A DNA stretch of 64,000 bases from Sulfopaludibacter sp963835555 (GCA_963835555.1 CAWIGC010000039.1:1-64000); one strand, 5' to 3'; shown: positions 35,259 through 45,043, numbered from the stretch's first letter. Translations and numbers: made by a program. Notes: generated by a model not told the origin, from the sequence alone.

Positions 35259-36319
35259 TCTCCTGCAAGGCCGCAATCACCTGGCATTGATATCGCTCTA
35301 ACGCGAACCGCGTCCGCCACGTTTCCCGGGTGCGCTCCGCGAGTTCCGAATTGGGACGCTGCACCAGATCGATGGCTTGCGCTGCCATTTCTTCCACGGT
35401 GTTCGCCAGAAACCCATCGTGACCCGGCGTGATGACCTCCGCAATGCCGCCGGAGGCGAATGCAATTACGGGGACGCCCGCAGCGAACGCTTCGAGGATC
35501 ACCCGCGTGGTTGCCTCCTGGGCCGCGGAAGGCACCAGCAGCAGATCCAACGCCGCCAGCGCTCCGTACACATCGTTGGTCCAGCCGGCGAACTCCACCG
35601 GCAGCCCCTCCGCCGCCGCGCGCACCTGCGCCTCGTACGCCTGCGCCGCCGGTTCGCCGAAAAGCGCCGCCCCGTGGATGACGAAACGGCACTCCTGTAG
35701 GACGCCGTGGATTTTGCGTGCGGCGGCCACGAAGGCGAGTTGTCCCTTTTCCGGTGCGATGCGCCCGACACACCCGATACGCGGAACCCGGGGACGCGGC
35801 GCGGCGCGGCCGGGCCCAGCCACGCCGTTGTAGATGACCCGCACCCCGTCCGGCGGCACAAACCTTCGCCATTGGCCGGCCACAAACCGGCACGACCCGA
35901 TCACCCGCGCCTGCAACCGCCGCAGGCAGGCGCCCGCCACATGCCGCATCAACCCCGGCCGGCACCAGGCTGTGCGAGTGAAAAACAACCGGGACGCGGG
36001 GACGCCCGAGTGCCGCGCCCGGCAGCAGGCGAGGACCGTTCACATAGACCAAGTCCGCGTGAATGCTGCGCACCAGCGTCGCGATCTGGCGCGCGAGTAC
36101 CGGCGTTCCGGCGGCAAAGCGGGCCGCGTCCGCCCAGGATCCGCAGGTGATGCGAGCAGTCTGAAAACCCAGATCGCCGACCTTCGCAAACAGCTCGCCG
36201 TTTCCGGGCAGCGCCACCAAGGCATTCCAGCCCTTGGCTCGAATCGCCGGCAGCAGATCCAACAGGCATCGCTGCGCGCCTCCCGGATCGCTGAACTGAT
36301 CCAGCAGCAAGAGGTTCAT
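35248..36319 (-). CDS. Family 4 glycosyltransferase, one frameshift
   Basis: About 357 residues. The N-terminal half starts NLLLLDQFSDPGGAQRCLLD at ATG 36319 (overlapping the upstream stop) and ends VVFHSHSLVPAG. The C-terminal half (from about 35960) has IGCVGRIAPEKGQLAFVAAA and the GT4 signature VLEAFAAGVPVIAFASGGIAE. The frame break lies in GGGG (35957 region); one base too many fits length modulo 3. It transfers a sugar from a nucleotide donor in the exopolysaccharide locus. Confidence 0.88.
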
Positions 36320-37698
36320 GCACGCACTGCCAGCGCCAGCACCCACAGGTAAACCGGCATCACCCGCCAATAGGTCAGCAAATCGCCGGAGAACATCTGC
36401 ACGCTCTGGCCGGCCCAGAAGCACAACATCCAGGTGCCGAAGAACGAACCGCGCCGATCGCTGCGGCGAGCCGAGCGCAATATCGCCAGGTTCAGAAACA
36501 GCAGCGCGGCCAGCCCGGCCACCCCGGTCTCCACCAAAAGACTCAGGTACATGTTATCGGCCACCACCGGGGCCCCCAGAAAATCCGTGTAGGGCAGAGT
36601 CTTGTATCCAATTCCGAACAGGATCTGCCAGGGGTGCGCGGCAATCCAGGCCAGCAGCGTCTGCCAGCTCTCAAGGCGACCGGACAGCACGCCGGACGTG
36701 GCCGAAAACAAATACTCCGCCGAAAGCGACAGGCGCAGCCAGTACATCTCGACGAATTGCGGGAACACCTTCCACGTCAGGTAGCCGGCCGCGCTCCCGC
36801 CGGCCGCCAGAATCGCCGCCAGCTTGCCCAGCCGCACCCTCTTGCGATTGAGCCAGCCCAGCACCGCCAGCGCCACCGCCACATTGACCAGGGACGCGCG
36901 CGAATAAGACAGCACCAGCGCCGCAAAGAATACCGCGCCACCGGCCCACAGAGCTTTCCGCGAGATCCGCGCTTCGCCGCGCGGCCGCGTCAGCGCCACC
37001 GCGGTCATCACCAGGAAAAAGGCACAGAAATTGCCCAGGGTGCTGGCCTCGTAGAACAGGCCCTGCGCCCGGCGGTAGACACCGGAATCCAGCCAAACGA
37101 ATTGCGGACCGTAACCGGCCGGCGCGGGAAACTGATAATAGAAATCCACGCAGGCGAACAGCGCCGAGGCCACGGCCGCCCCATAAAGGGTCGCCAGCGC
37201 GGAAGTGCTGTCCCTGCCCGGCCCGTAAGCCGCATAGAAGAACACGTAGACCGAGATGCCAAAGAGGGCCACGCGCGCCAGGCTGCCCGCGGCGGCGGTC
37301 AGGCCCGAGTCCATGGCAGCCAGCCCCACGCTGGCCAGCAGAATGCCGAATAGTAAAATCAGGCCGGCGCTTACCGCCGTCAGTTCGACACGCCAATCCG
37401 GCAGCCAGATGATTCCGGCGAACACACCCAACGCCGCGAAAAGCAGGCTCGGGTGCGGCCCCGAATCGCCGATGGGAACCGGCAGCGGAGGCAGCAGCAA
37501 TGCCGCCAGGAAGAACAGGGAGATCCAGCGCGCGGGCTTGTGCAGACTCCACCACGCCAGAGGCAGCAGAATCGCGGGAGCCGAGAGCAGGGCTTTCAGC
37601 GCCACACCGGGCGCGGCGGCAATCGCCGCGGCCCAGAATCCGCAAATCAGCGCCGCGATGGCATATTGCGGCCGTCGCGCGTCCACCGCGCTATTCAT
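36316..37698 (-). CDS. O-antigen ligase/Wzy-like polysaccharide polymerase
   Basis: 460 residues, about a dozen hydrophobic segments. The periplasmic-loop and Wzy_C pattern is visible: YRRAQGLFYEASTLGNFCAF, VLSYSRASLVNVAVALAVL, and AHPWQILFGIGYKTLPY followed by ADNMYLSLLVETGVAGL. Polymerises or ligates lipid-linked repeat units at the outer face of the inner membrane. It overlaps both neighbours by a few bases, giving the operon order Wzz, Wzy-like, GT4. Confidence 0.88.
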   Translation of the reverse strand: MNSAVDARRPQYAIAALICGFWAAAIAAAPGVALKALLSAPAILLPLAWWSLHKPARWISLFFLAALLLPPLPVPIGDSGPHPSLLFAALGVFAGIIWLPDWRVELTAVSAGLILLFGILLASVGLAAMDSGLTAAAGSLARVALFGISVYVFFYAAYGPGRDSTSALATLYGAAVASALFACVDFYYQFPAPAGYGPQFVWLDSGVYRRAQGLFYEASTLGNFCAFFLVMTAVALTRPRGEARISRKALWAGGAVFFAALVLSYSRASLVNVAVALAVLGWLNRKRVRLGKLAAILAAGGSAAGYLTWKVFPQFVEMYWLRLSLSAEYLFSATSGVLSGRLESWQTLLAWIAAHPWQILFGIGYKTLPYTDFLGAPVVADNMYLSLLVETGVAGLAALLFLNLAILRSARRSDRRGSFFGTWMLCFWAGQSVQMFSGDLLTYWRVMPVYLWVLALAVRA

Positions 37699-38743
37699 GA
37701 AATACCGCGCGCCGGTTTCCGGTTCGCTGTTCTTGCCACGCCATTTCGAGCGTGAAGTAAAGCACGGGCAGCACCGCTCCCAGCAGCAGCGCGGCTACCA
37801 GGTTGAGCGGCACATTCGGCGAAGACGGGCGTTCCGGAACAATGCCCGGATCGATCATCTTCAGGCGTTCTCCGCGATACCCGGCGTCGCTGCGCGCCTC
37901 CCGGAGCCGTCCCTCAATGGCGGTCAGGGCCGTTTGCGCGGCTTTGCGCTCCGCATCCAGCTTGTCGCGATGGGCCGTCCGCTCGGCCAGCAGTTTTTCG
38001 CGTCCGGCCGTTTGCCGGTCCAGAATCTCTACCTGCCGCCGGAGTTCCGCCGCGCGGGAATGCCGCGTGCTCTGCGCCGCCTCGGAAGCCTGCACATCCG
38101 CATTCACGATTTGCTCTTCCAGGTCAGAGCGCAGCATCGCGGCATTTTCCACGGCGCTTGCCAATTCCCGGACCGGCTCGGCCGCCAGCATATGCGACCA
38201 TGCCGCGTCCAGATCGTGCAGATGGGCGCGCGTCTCCGCCGCCTGGCGCTCGATACTTTTCAGCAGTTCCCGATTGCCCTGCTCCATCAGGGATCGATTC
38301 GTCTCGGCCGTTGCCTCCGCCAGAAACTGGGCCAGCGCCTGCGCCTTAGGGGCGTCAGGCAGCGTCGCGGAAATCTCCATGATCCGCGTGTTGCGGAGGA
38401 TCTCGACTTTCAGAATGCGCTTTTTCAGCGATTCGATCGGCAGGCCGCCCGCTCTCTTCAAGCCAAACCGCTCCACTGCTTGCTGGAACAGACTATCACC
38501 GGTGGCAAAATGCTCGTAGGTCCTTAGAGATTCCAGGTAGATCGGACTTACCGCCATGGCGCTGCGCAAGTCCATGCCCGCCGGAGGCTCAATCACCATG
38601 CGCGCCACAGCGGTGTACTCGCGGGGCAGCAACAGACTGACCACCAGCGCCAGGACCACGGCAAGGCCGCAACTTCCGGCAATCCAAAGCCATCGCGCCC
38701 GCATGTAACGAACGTAACGAAAAGCGTCGAACGACTCAGCCAT
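37691..38743 (-). CDS. Wzz/exopolysaccharide co-polymerase (chain-length determinant)
   Basis: 350 residues. A transmembrane segment lies at each end (LWIAGSCGLAVVLALVVSLLL and LNLVAALLLGAVLPVLYF), and between them a long periplasmic coiled-coil region rich in Glu, Arg and Ala. The Pro-rich stretch before TM2 (IVPERPSSPNVPLN) is the Wzz hallmark. No C-terminal tyrosine kinase is attached. It is first gene of the minus-strand EPS operon, 27 nt from the divergent polymerase gene. Confidence 0.9.
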   Translation of the reverse strand: MAESFDAFRYVRYMRARWLWIAGSCGLAVVLALVVSLLLPREYTAVARMVIEPPAGMDLRSAMAVSPIYLESLRTYEHFATGDSLFQQAVERFGLKRAGGLPIESLKKRILKVEILRNTRIMEISATLPDAPKAQALAQFLAEATAETNRSLMEQGNRELLKSIERQAAETRAHLHDLDAAWSHMLAAEPVRELASAVENAAMLRSDLEEQIVNADVQASEAAQSTRHSRAAELRRQVEILDRQTAGREKLLAERTAHRDKLDAERKAAQTALTAIEGRLREARSDAGYRGERLKMIDPGIVPERPSSPNVPLNLVAALLLGAVLPVLYFTLEMAWQEQRTGNRRAVFHE

Positions 38744-38770
38744 GCCGGTTCCTGAGTTAGTGTAACCGAT

Positions 38771-40537
38771 ATGGGAATCTTGCAGGCCGCGCTAATCGGC
38801 CTCGCCGCGTTAATTATTACTCCGGGTTATTTTTTTTACTTCGACGTGACTCCGAAAGTCGCGGTGGTGCTTCTGGGCGCGGCGGCAGCCCTGGTTTGGT
38901 CGGCGTTTTCCCGGGGCGGCGGGGGCCGCAAACTGCGCCTGTTCGCCATCCTGGTCGCCTTAGAGGCGCTTTCCCTGTCCGTTTCGACGGCGCTTTCGGG
39001 ACGGCCCGCGCTCTCCCTGATTGGTACAAACTGGCGCCGCTACGGGGCCCTGGTGCAGGCAGCCGTCCTGATTTTCTCCTGGCTGGTGGCCTGGCACACG
39101 GCCGGACAGCCCCACCGCATTCGTACGATTTTACGCGGCGTGGCTGCCACGGGAATTGCTACATCGTTGTACGGAATTGCGCAATATTTCGGCTGGGACC
39201 CTTTCTTACCAGCCGCGGCATATCACATAGGCGAAGGCATCTGGACCATCGTGCGCCCGCCGGGCACGCTCGGCTACGTCAGTTACTTCGCCACCTGGCT
39301 GCTGTTTACCGTCTTCCTCAGCCTCACTTTGGCGCGCACGGAAACCAGCGTTGCGTGGCGCCGCGCGGCTTATTCAGGCGCGGCGCTGGCCCTCATCGCT
39401 ATGCTGCTGACCGGAACACGCGCGGCCCTTCTGGGACTCGCCGCAGGCGCCTGCGTGTGGCTCTTCCGGGCCGGTTTTCGGATTCCGCGCCACTGGCTAC
39501 TAGCGGCCGCCGGCACCTGCGTGGGGCTCGCCGCATTTTACGTCTCGCCCCCCGGACAGCCGCTGCGCAGCCGCATGCGCTGGTTTGTGGAAGATCCCTG
39601 GGGCGGCGCGCGACCGCACCTCTGGCGCGACAGCCTGGTCATGTTCGTGCATCGCCCCGCTGCCGGATACGGGCCGGAAACCTTCACCGCCGAATTCCCC
39701 CGCTTCGAATCGCTGGAACTCGCGCGAGCTTATCCCGACTTCGTTCACGAATCGCCCCACAATATCTTTCTGGACGCCGCCATCGCTCAGGGCGTGCCTG
39801 GCCTGATCCTGCTCTGCTGCCTGCTGGCGCTGGGGTTTCGCACCGCCAACGCGGGCCTCACCGCGGCTCTGGCGGCCGGCATCGTCGCGCAGCAATTCAC
39901 CGTGTTCACCCTCCCCACCGCGTTGATCACGTTCACCACCATCGCTTTGGCGGCATCCGAAGGCCCGGTGAAACTCCGCCTGCCGAAACTGGCTTTCCTG
40001 CCCGCCGCTCTGCTCTGCTACGCTGCCATCCGCCTGATAGTTTCCGACCACGCGCTGGCGCTCGCCCAGAAATCCCTGGCTGACGCCGATGAAGTCTCGG
40101 CCGCCGCGCACTACGCACAATACCAGCGCTGGCGATTGCCCGGGGCGAGCGCCGATCTTTGGTATTCGCGCGCCAGCCTGAACCTGGCACAGCAGACCGC
40201 CAATCCCGCGGTTCATTTCCAGACGATGATTCAGGCCGCGGGTGCGGGCGTCCGCGCTACTCAAACCGCCGAAGACCCTGGCAATGCCTGGTACAGCCTG
40301 GCCTTGCTTTATGCCACGCAAAATGATGTAGCCAACACTGAGAGATGTCTGCGAGCAGCCGCAGTTGCCAATCCGAATTGGTTTAAACCGCACTGGACGC
40401 TGGCCCGCCTGCTCCGCCTGCAAGGCCGCCTTCCCGAAGCGCAGCACGAAGCCCGGTTGGCCGTGCAGTGCGATGGCGGGAAAAATGAGGAAGTAACCCG
40501 CACCCTCACGGAAATCCGCGCGGGCAAGGGTAACTAG
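38771..40537 (+). CDS. O-antigen ligase-like membrane protein with C-terminal TPR region
   Basis: 588 residues. The N-terminal two thirds are multi-pass with the Wzy/WaaL-type loop RPPGTLGYVSYFATWLLF, LIAMLLTGTRAALLGLAAG and RPAAGYGPETFTAEFPRFE. The C-terminal 170 residues are alpha-helical with TPR-like units (WYSLALLYATQNDVANTERC, WTLARLLRLQGRLPEAQHEA). TAGTGT ends 7 nt before ATG 38771. This is a second polymerase-type protein in the locus, transcribed away from the first, perhaps a ligase for glycans or protein glycosylation. Confidence 0.85.
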   Translation: MGILQAALIGLAALIITPGYFFYFDVTPKVAVVLLGAAAALVWSAFSRGGGGRKLRLFAILVALEALSLSVSTALSGRPALSLIGTNWRRYGALVQAAVLIFSWLVAWHTAGQPHRIRTILRGVAATGIATSLYGIAQYFGWDPFLPAAAYHIGEGIWTIVRPPGTLGYVSYFATWLLFTVFLSLTLARTETSVAWRRAAYSGAALALIAMLLTGTRAALLGLAAGACVWLFRAGFRIPRHWLLAAAGTCVGLAAFYVSPPGQPLRSRMRWFVEDPWGGARPHLWRDSLVMFVHRPAAGYGPETFTAEFPRFESLELARAYPDFVHESPHNIFLDAAIAQGVPGLILLCCLLALGFRTANAGLTAALAAGIVAQQFTVFTLPTALITFTTIALAASEGPVKLRLPKLAFLPAALLCYAAIRLIVSDHALALAQKSLADADEVSAAAHYAQYQRWRLPGASADLWYSRASLNLAQQTANPAVHFQTMIQAAGAGVRATQTAEDPGNAWYSLALLYATQNDVANTERCLRAAAVANPNWFKPHWTLARLLRLQGRLPEAQHEARLAVQCDGGKNEEVTRTLTEIRAGKGN

Positions 40538-40556
40538 TAAATTCTCGCGCCAACTA

Positions 40557-40585
40557 TTGGCGCCCTGGATTTGGTCTCTTACAAT
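40557..40585 (+). promoter_or_regulatory. Promoter of TIGR03437-type gene
   Basis: TTGGCG (40557-40562), a 17-nt spacer, then TACAAT (40580-40585). The expected start near 40592 leaves a short leader containing AGGAG before ATG 40603. Confidence 0.5.
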
Positions 40586-40602
40586 TGGACCCAGGAGCGT
40601 TG

Positions 40603-41412
40603 ATGCGATCCACATTTTTCGGTGCGGTATTGATTCTCTCGAGCGCATGCACCCTGTCCGGACAGACCCCGGCCGTTGCCGACGGGGGAGTTCTGAACGG
40701 CGCCAGCTTCGTTAAAGGGCAGGCCGTGGCTCCCGGTTCGCTAGTCTCCATCTTCGGCACCAATCTGGCGTCCGCCAACGCCCTCGCCAACTCCATTCCG
40801 CTTTCCACCACTTTGTCGAACAGTGTCACGGTAACCTTCAACGGCGTCGCGGCGCCGCTCTCGGGCGTATTCCACGATCCGGTGAATGGCGACCAGATCA
40901 ACGCGCAGTTGCCGTGGGAAGTAAGCAACGGCACTGCTAACGTTGTGGTGCAGAATTCCAACGGCACGTCGGCGCCTGTAAGCGTCAACATCGGTCCGTC
41001 ACCGGGTATCTTCGCGTCCGGCACGCAGGCTATTGCCTATGGAAATAGTGACGGCATCATCGCCGCCGCCAATGGCTCACTTCCGGGTTTGGTCACGCAC
41101 CCTGCGAAGATCAACGATCCCACCACGCTGGTAATTCTGGCGACAGGCCTGGGCCCCGTGAATCCGCCGCTGCAGACTGGAAACATCGTGACCGACAACC
41201 AGGTCCACAGCACTACTACGACTCCAACAGTAACTGTGGGCAATGTCGCGGCCCAGGTCGTTTTCTCGGGAATGACTCCGCAATTTGTGGGAGTCTACCA
41301 GATCAACATCATCATCGCCCCTGGAACTCCGACAGGCGATGCCATTCCCCTGCAGATCACGATGGGCGGCATCACCACTCCGAATAACATCACAATCGCA
41401 GTGGGTAACTAG
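40603..41412 (+). CDS. TIGR03437-family secreted protein (Solibacter-type domain)
   Basis: 269 residues with a signal peptide (FFGAVLILSSACTLSGQ). The whole mature protein is the Solibacter C-terminal domain: NGASFVKGQAVAPGSLVSIF near the start, INAQLPWEVSNGTANVVVQN, VILATGLGPVNPPLQ-type block, and VGVYQINIIIAPGTPTGDAI. Normally this domain ends very large surface proteins; here it stands alone. An AGGAG RBS supports ATG 40603. It lies inside the exopolysaccharide locus, so a cell-surface role is likely. Confidence 0.88.
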   Translation: MRSTFFGAVLILSSACTLSGQTPAVADGGVLNGASFVKGQAVAPGSLVSIFGTNLASANALANSIPLSTTLSNSVTVTFNGVAAPLSGVFHDPVNGDQINAQLPWEVSNGTANVVVQNSNGTSAPVSVNIGPSPGIFASGTQAIAYGNSDGIIAAANGSLPGLVTHPAKINDPTTLVILATGLGPVNPPLQTGNIVTDNQVHSTTTTPTVTVGNVAAQVVFSGMTPQFVGVYQINIIIAPGTPTGDAIPLQITMGGITTPNNITIAVGN

Positions 41413-41446
41413 ACTTATCGGTGTTCATCGGCGGCCCGATCTCTAA

Positions 41447-42109
41447 CTACCAGCTATTGGCCCCGCCGAGTATTTCTGCCACTGCGCGCAGCAGAATTCG
41501 CAGATACATCCGTACAGAACGCCGTTGCACGAACTCCAAATCGAGTGCGCGCCTTTCCGCGTAGCTCAGCCGGTTGCGCCCGGACACCTGCCAGAGGCCG
41601 GCCAGCCCTGGCTTCGCCTCGAAGACGGCGCGCCCGTCCGTTCCATAGTGCTGCCGCAGTTCCGCCCGGGTCACCGGCCGCGGCCCCACCAATGCCATCT
41701 CGCCTTTGATTACGTGCCACAGTTGCGGCAGTTCATCAATGGAATGGCGGCGGCAGAACCGGGCGAACCAGTTCGACACCCGCGGATCCCCGGCCTGCTT
41801 CCGCGACGGACCCGCCTGGTCATCGATGTACTCCACCCAGCGGGTTCGCCTTCCCCCCGCTTCGCTGTCGCTGCCCCACATTGTGCGGAGCTTCAACATC
41901 CACAATGTGGCGCCGCGCCACCCCACGCGCTTGTGGGCGATGAACGGCGTACGCCCGGAAAGCAGTGAGACCGCGACCGCGCTGACGCCCAGAAGCGGAG
42001 TGCAACCGGCCAGCAGGACCGCCGAGCCAAGCCGTTCGCACATACCGATCACCTGCCAGGTGAAATCGTCAGAGGATGGTACTTGTCCGGGTACAGGAAT
42101 CGAAGCCAA
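41447..42109 (-). CDS. Undecaprenyl-phosphate sugar phosphotransferase (bacterial sugar transferase)
   Basis: 220 residues. An N-terminal membrane hairpin (AVLLAGCTPLLGVSAVAVSLL) is followed by the conserved catalytic core: HKRVGWRGATLWMLKLRTM, FARFCRRHSIDELPQLWHVI, GEMALVGPRPVTRAEL and KPGLAGLWQVSGRNRLSYAER. It starts repeat-unit assembly by placing a sugar phosphate on undecaprenyl phosphate. The long N-terminal domain of WbaP-type enzymes is absent. Initiating enzyme of the neighbouring EPS locus. Confidence 0.93.
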   Translation of the reverse strand: MASIPVPGQVPSSDDFTWQVIGMCERLGSAVLLAGCTPLLGVSAVAVSLLSGRTPFIAHKRVGWRGATLWMLKLRTMWGSDSEAGGRRTRWVEYIDDQAGPSRKQAGDPRVSNWFARFCRRHSIDELPQLWHVIKGEMALVGPRPVTRAELRQHYGTDGRAVFEAKPGLAGLWQVSGRNRLSYAERRALDLEFVQRRSVRMYLRILLRAVAEILGGANSW

Positions 42110-42209
42110 TGGTCACCCAGGCTCGATCTTAAGGATGCGCCGGCAAAACCGATACAGGTGCGATGTAAAGGATTTGTGAAAACCGCGTGCACTGCCACAA
42201 AATAGGGGA

Positions 42210-42899
42210 GTGCGGATTCTCCTGGTGGAAGACGAATCGCGCGTCGCCGGGTTCATCGCCAAAGGTCTGCGCGAGCAGGCCTATGCGGTGGACCTCGCCG
42301 CGGATGGCGACCAGGCCCTCTACCTGGCCGCCGTCAACGCGTACGATCTGGCGATCCTCGACGTGATGCTGCCGCGGAAGGACGGACATCACGTTTGCCG
42401 CGAGCTGCGCAGCCGCGGCTTTCATGTGCCTATTCTGATGCTCACCGCGCGCGACGCCGTCGATGACCGCGTGGCCGGCCTCGATAGCGGCGCCGATGAC
42501 TATCTCACCAAGCCCTTCGATTTCAAAGAGCTGCTGGCTCGCCTGCGGGCTCTTTCGCGCCGCCATGCGGGACTACGCCCGCAGGTGCTCCAGATCGACG
42601 ATCTCAGGCTGGACACCGGCAAACATTGCGCGTCGCGGTCCGGGCGGTCCATCAGTCTCACGGCCAAAGAATACGCCCTGCTGGAATACCTGGTGCTCAA
42701 CGAGGGACGCGTGATGGGGCGCGAACAGATTGCGCAGCACGTGTGGGACGACAGCTTCGATCCGTTGTCCAACGTGATTGACGTCTATATCAAGCGCTTG
42801 CGCGCCAAGCTCGATTCCGGCATGACGCGACGCCTCATCCACACGCGCCGCGGAGAAGGCTACATGCTCACGGCACGGGCGGCGGTGAGCGATGATTAG
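42210..42899 (+). CDS. OmpR-family response regulator
   Basis: 229 residues. The receiver domain has the acidic pair E7/D8, phospho-acceptor D51 (LAILDVMLPRKDG), T/A and K in SGADDYLTKPF. A winged-helix DNA-binding domain follows (LTAKEYALLEYLVLNEGRVM, then VYIKRLRAKLD). It starts at GTG 42210 with AGGGGAG directly before. It overlaps its kinase gene by 8 nt. Targets unknown; the adjacent EPS genes are candidates. Confidence 0.95.
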   Translation: MRILLVEDESRVAGFIAKGLREQAYAVDLAADGDQALYLAAVNAYDLAILDVMLPRKDGHHVCRELRSRGFHVPILMLTARDAVDDRVAGLDSGADDYLTKPFDFKELLARLRALSRRHAGLRPQVLQIDDLRLDTGKHCASRSGRSISLTAKEYALLEYLVLNEGRVMGREQIAQHVWDDSFDPLSNVIDVYIKRLRAKLDSGMTRRLIHTRRGEGYMLTARAAVSDD

Positions 42900-44283
42900 A
42901 AGCTTCCGGCTCCGACTCACGGTCTGGTATCTGGCCTTTTTTTCGCTGCTCTTCGGGCTTTTCGGTCTCTTCCTGAACGGCGTGCTTTCCCACGCGCTGC
43001 AGAACCGGCTGGAGGAGACCCTCTCCGCGCAGGCCAGCACGGCCGCGGCCCTGCTGGCGGACGAACTTGTGGAAGAGAAAGGCGATGCCGTCCGCTCTGC
43101 TACCGAAGTCACCGCCGAACTGCGCGGCAACACCGTCGCCATCCTGTTGGATGGCCGTGTGCTGGCCTCCAGCGCTCCCTTCTTCCCCGGCGGCTTTGCA
43201 GCGGTGGCCGCCCGCGCCGCCGCACAGCCCGGGGCCGATGCGGTGCTGGACCTGCCCCAACTCGGGCCGCACGGGTCGCGCGCCGCCGCCCGCCGGCTCG
43301 TCCAGGATGGCCGCGCATTTCTCATTCTGGCCGTAGCTCCCCTGGATTCGATTGCCGCCAGTCTGTCGCTGGTGCAACGGGCCCTCTTCTTCGCCGCACC
43401 GTTGCTGATCCTCCTGGCGGGCGTTGGGGGTTACTGGCTCACTACCCGCAGCCTGGCGCCCCTCGGCTGGATGGCCGAACAGGCCAGGAAAATCACCGGC
43501 AGCAACCTGGATGCCCGCCTCCAGATCGGCAACGCCGCCGGGGAACTCACGGCGCTTTCGGCATCCTTCAACGAGCTGCTCTCCCGCCTGGACCAGACCT
43601 TCGAAAGCATGCGCCGATTTGTGGCCGATGCTTCCCATGAATTGCGTACTCCCATTTCCGTCATTCGCGGCGAGGCGGATGTGGCGCTTTCGCAGGAGCG
43701 CACGCCGGCCGAGTACCGCCAGACTCTGGCCATCATTCTGGATGAATCGCGCCGCCTCTCCCGCCTGGTGGACGACCTCTTGAACCTGGCGCGCGCCGAT
43801 GCCGGCCACGTCCAATTGCAGGTCCAGGAATTCTATTTCAACGACCTGCTCGCCGAATGCTGCCGCTCCGTGCAGGCCCTGGCGCGGGCTCGCGATATCC
43901 GACTGGAGTGTCACAGCGCAGAAGATGTGCCGTTCCGCGGCGACGAAGAGCTGTTGCGCCGCCTCGTTATGAACCTGCTGGACAATGCCATTCGCTACAC
44001 ACCGCGCGGCGGACACGTTTGCGCCGCGTTGCGCGCCGATGGGGCAGGGCTTAGCATTCAAGTGTCCGATAACGGCATGGGCATTGCTCCGGAAGCCGTT
44101 CCGCATCTCTTCGAACGATTCTATCGCGCCGATAAAGCCCGGTCGCGGCAGGACGGCGGTTTCGGTCTCGGTCTGGCCATCGTGAAGTGGATCGCTGAAT
44201 CGCACCGCGGCGCGGTCGGTCTGGCCAGCCAACCCGGCGGCGGCACCACCTTCACCGTCACTCTGCCGCGGTCTGCCGCGTAG
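42892..44283 (+). CDS. HAMP-containing sensor histidine kinase
   Basis: 463 residues. TM1 near the N-terminus (LTVWYLAFFSLLFGLFGLFL), a periplasmic sensor of about 120 residues, TM2 (FFAAPLLILLAGVGGYWLTT), HAMP, the phospho-acceptor H249 in DASHELRTPISVIRGE, N box LMNLLDNAIRYTPRGG, G boxes DNGMGIAPE and GGFGLGLAIVKW. Cognate to the regulator with which it overlaps. Its last 26 nt overlap the convergent motB gene. Confidence 0.95.
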   Translation: MIRSFRLRLTVWYLAFFSLLFGLFGLFLNGVLSHALQNRLEETLSAQASTAAALLADELVEEKGDAVRSATEVTAELRGNTVAILLDGRVLASSAPFFPGGFAAVAARAAAQPGADAVLDLPQLGPHGSRAAARRLVQDGRAFLILAVAPLDSIAASLSLVQRALFFAAPLLILLAGVGGYWLTTRSLAPLGWMAEQARKITGSNLDARLQIGNAAGELTALSASFNELLSRLDQTFESMRRFVADASHELRTPISVIRGEADVALSQERTPAEYRQTLAIILDESRRLSRLVDDLLNLARADAGHVQLQVQEFYFNDLLAECCRSVQALARARDIRLECHSAEDVPFRGDEELLRRLVMNLLDNAIRYTPRGGHVCAALRADGAGLSIQVSDNGMGIAPEAVPHLFERFYRADKARSRQDGGFGLGLAIVKWIAESHRGAVGLASQPGGGTTFTVTLPRSAA

Positions 44284-45043
44284 CCTTCCGCCCGCTCTCC
44301 GCACCGAACTTCACCACCAGCGATACGCGTCTATTGCGCGCGTCCTCGGGACGATCCGCAATCATCAGCCGCTCGTCGGCGAAGCCCCGCACCTCTACCA
44401 CCTGTTGCGGCCGAATACCGTACTGATACAGCAGCCGCCGCGCGGCGTTGGCCCGGTCGGCCGAAAGCTCCCAGTTGCTATAGCCGCTGCCCGGACCCGC
44501 GTTGCGGAAAGGACGCGAATCGGTGTGCCCTTCGATCACTACGCTGTTCGGCATTTTCCCGAGTTCCACCGCCAAAGCCGCCAGCAGGTGCGCGCCGGCT
44601 TGGGTGGGCTCCGCGCCGCCGGTCACAAAGAACAACCCCTGCTCGTTCTCTTCCAGGTCGATGCGCAGGCCTTCCCCCGTCGCGCTGAATTTGATATTCT
44701 CCCGCATCCGGGCGAACTCCGGAACCCGCTCCAGGGCGTGTTCGATCTGCTGCTGGATTCCGGCCACATCCTTCGCGCGCAGTACGACGCCTTCTCCGGC
44801 GCCCGCCGGACCCGCCCCCCGCTTCAGCGTGAACCCTCGTGGATCCCGGAAGTAGCCGCTCACCGATTCCTTGACGGCGCGGCTCGCGTTCATCAACCAC
44901 AGGACGATGAACAGAGCCATCAGTGCCGTCACGAAGTCCGCATAAGCCACTTTCCACGCGCCGCCCCGGTGTTTGCGGGGCTGCCCCGGCGGCATACGCA
45001 CCGAAGCCAGCGGTGCACCCTCAGGCAGTTTGAGCAGCGGCAC
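44258..45043 (-). CDS. motB: MotB-like stator protein with OmpA peptidoglycan-binding domain
   Basis: 261 residues starting at GTG 45043 with GGAGCG before it. A cytoplasmic basic start (QPRKHRGGAWKVAYADFVTA) contains the plug/ion aspartate in YADFVTALMALFIVLWLMN, the single transmembrane helix. The C-terminal OmpA/MotB domain shows VIEGHTDSRPF and ELSADRANAARRLL. Couples ion flow to torque with MotA while anchored to peptidoglycan. Overlaps motA by 23 nt. No flagellar genes are in the window. Confidence 0.92.
   Translation of the reverse strand: MPLLKLPEGAPLASVRMPPGQPRKHRGGAWKVAYADFVTALMALFIVLWLMNASRAVKESVSGYFRDPRGFTLKRGAGPAGAGEGVVLRAKDVAGIQQQIEHALERVPEFARMRENIKFSATGEGLRIDLEENEQGLFFVTGGAEPTQAGAHLLAALAVELGKMPNSVVIEGHTDSRPFRNAGPGSGYSNWELSADRANAARRLLYQYGIRPQQVVEVRGFADERLMIADRPEDARNRRVSLVVKFGAESGRKATRQTAAE

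Noticed and set aside
40540..41465. Similar sequence near 40545-40565 and 41445-41465 (both would encode GANSW on the minus strand)
   Set aside because: The similarity covers only about 20 nt with mismatches, and one copy is simply the sugar transferase C-terminus. Chance or a tiny duplication; no element boundary is visible.
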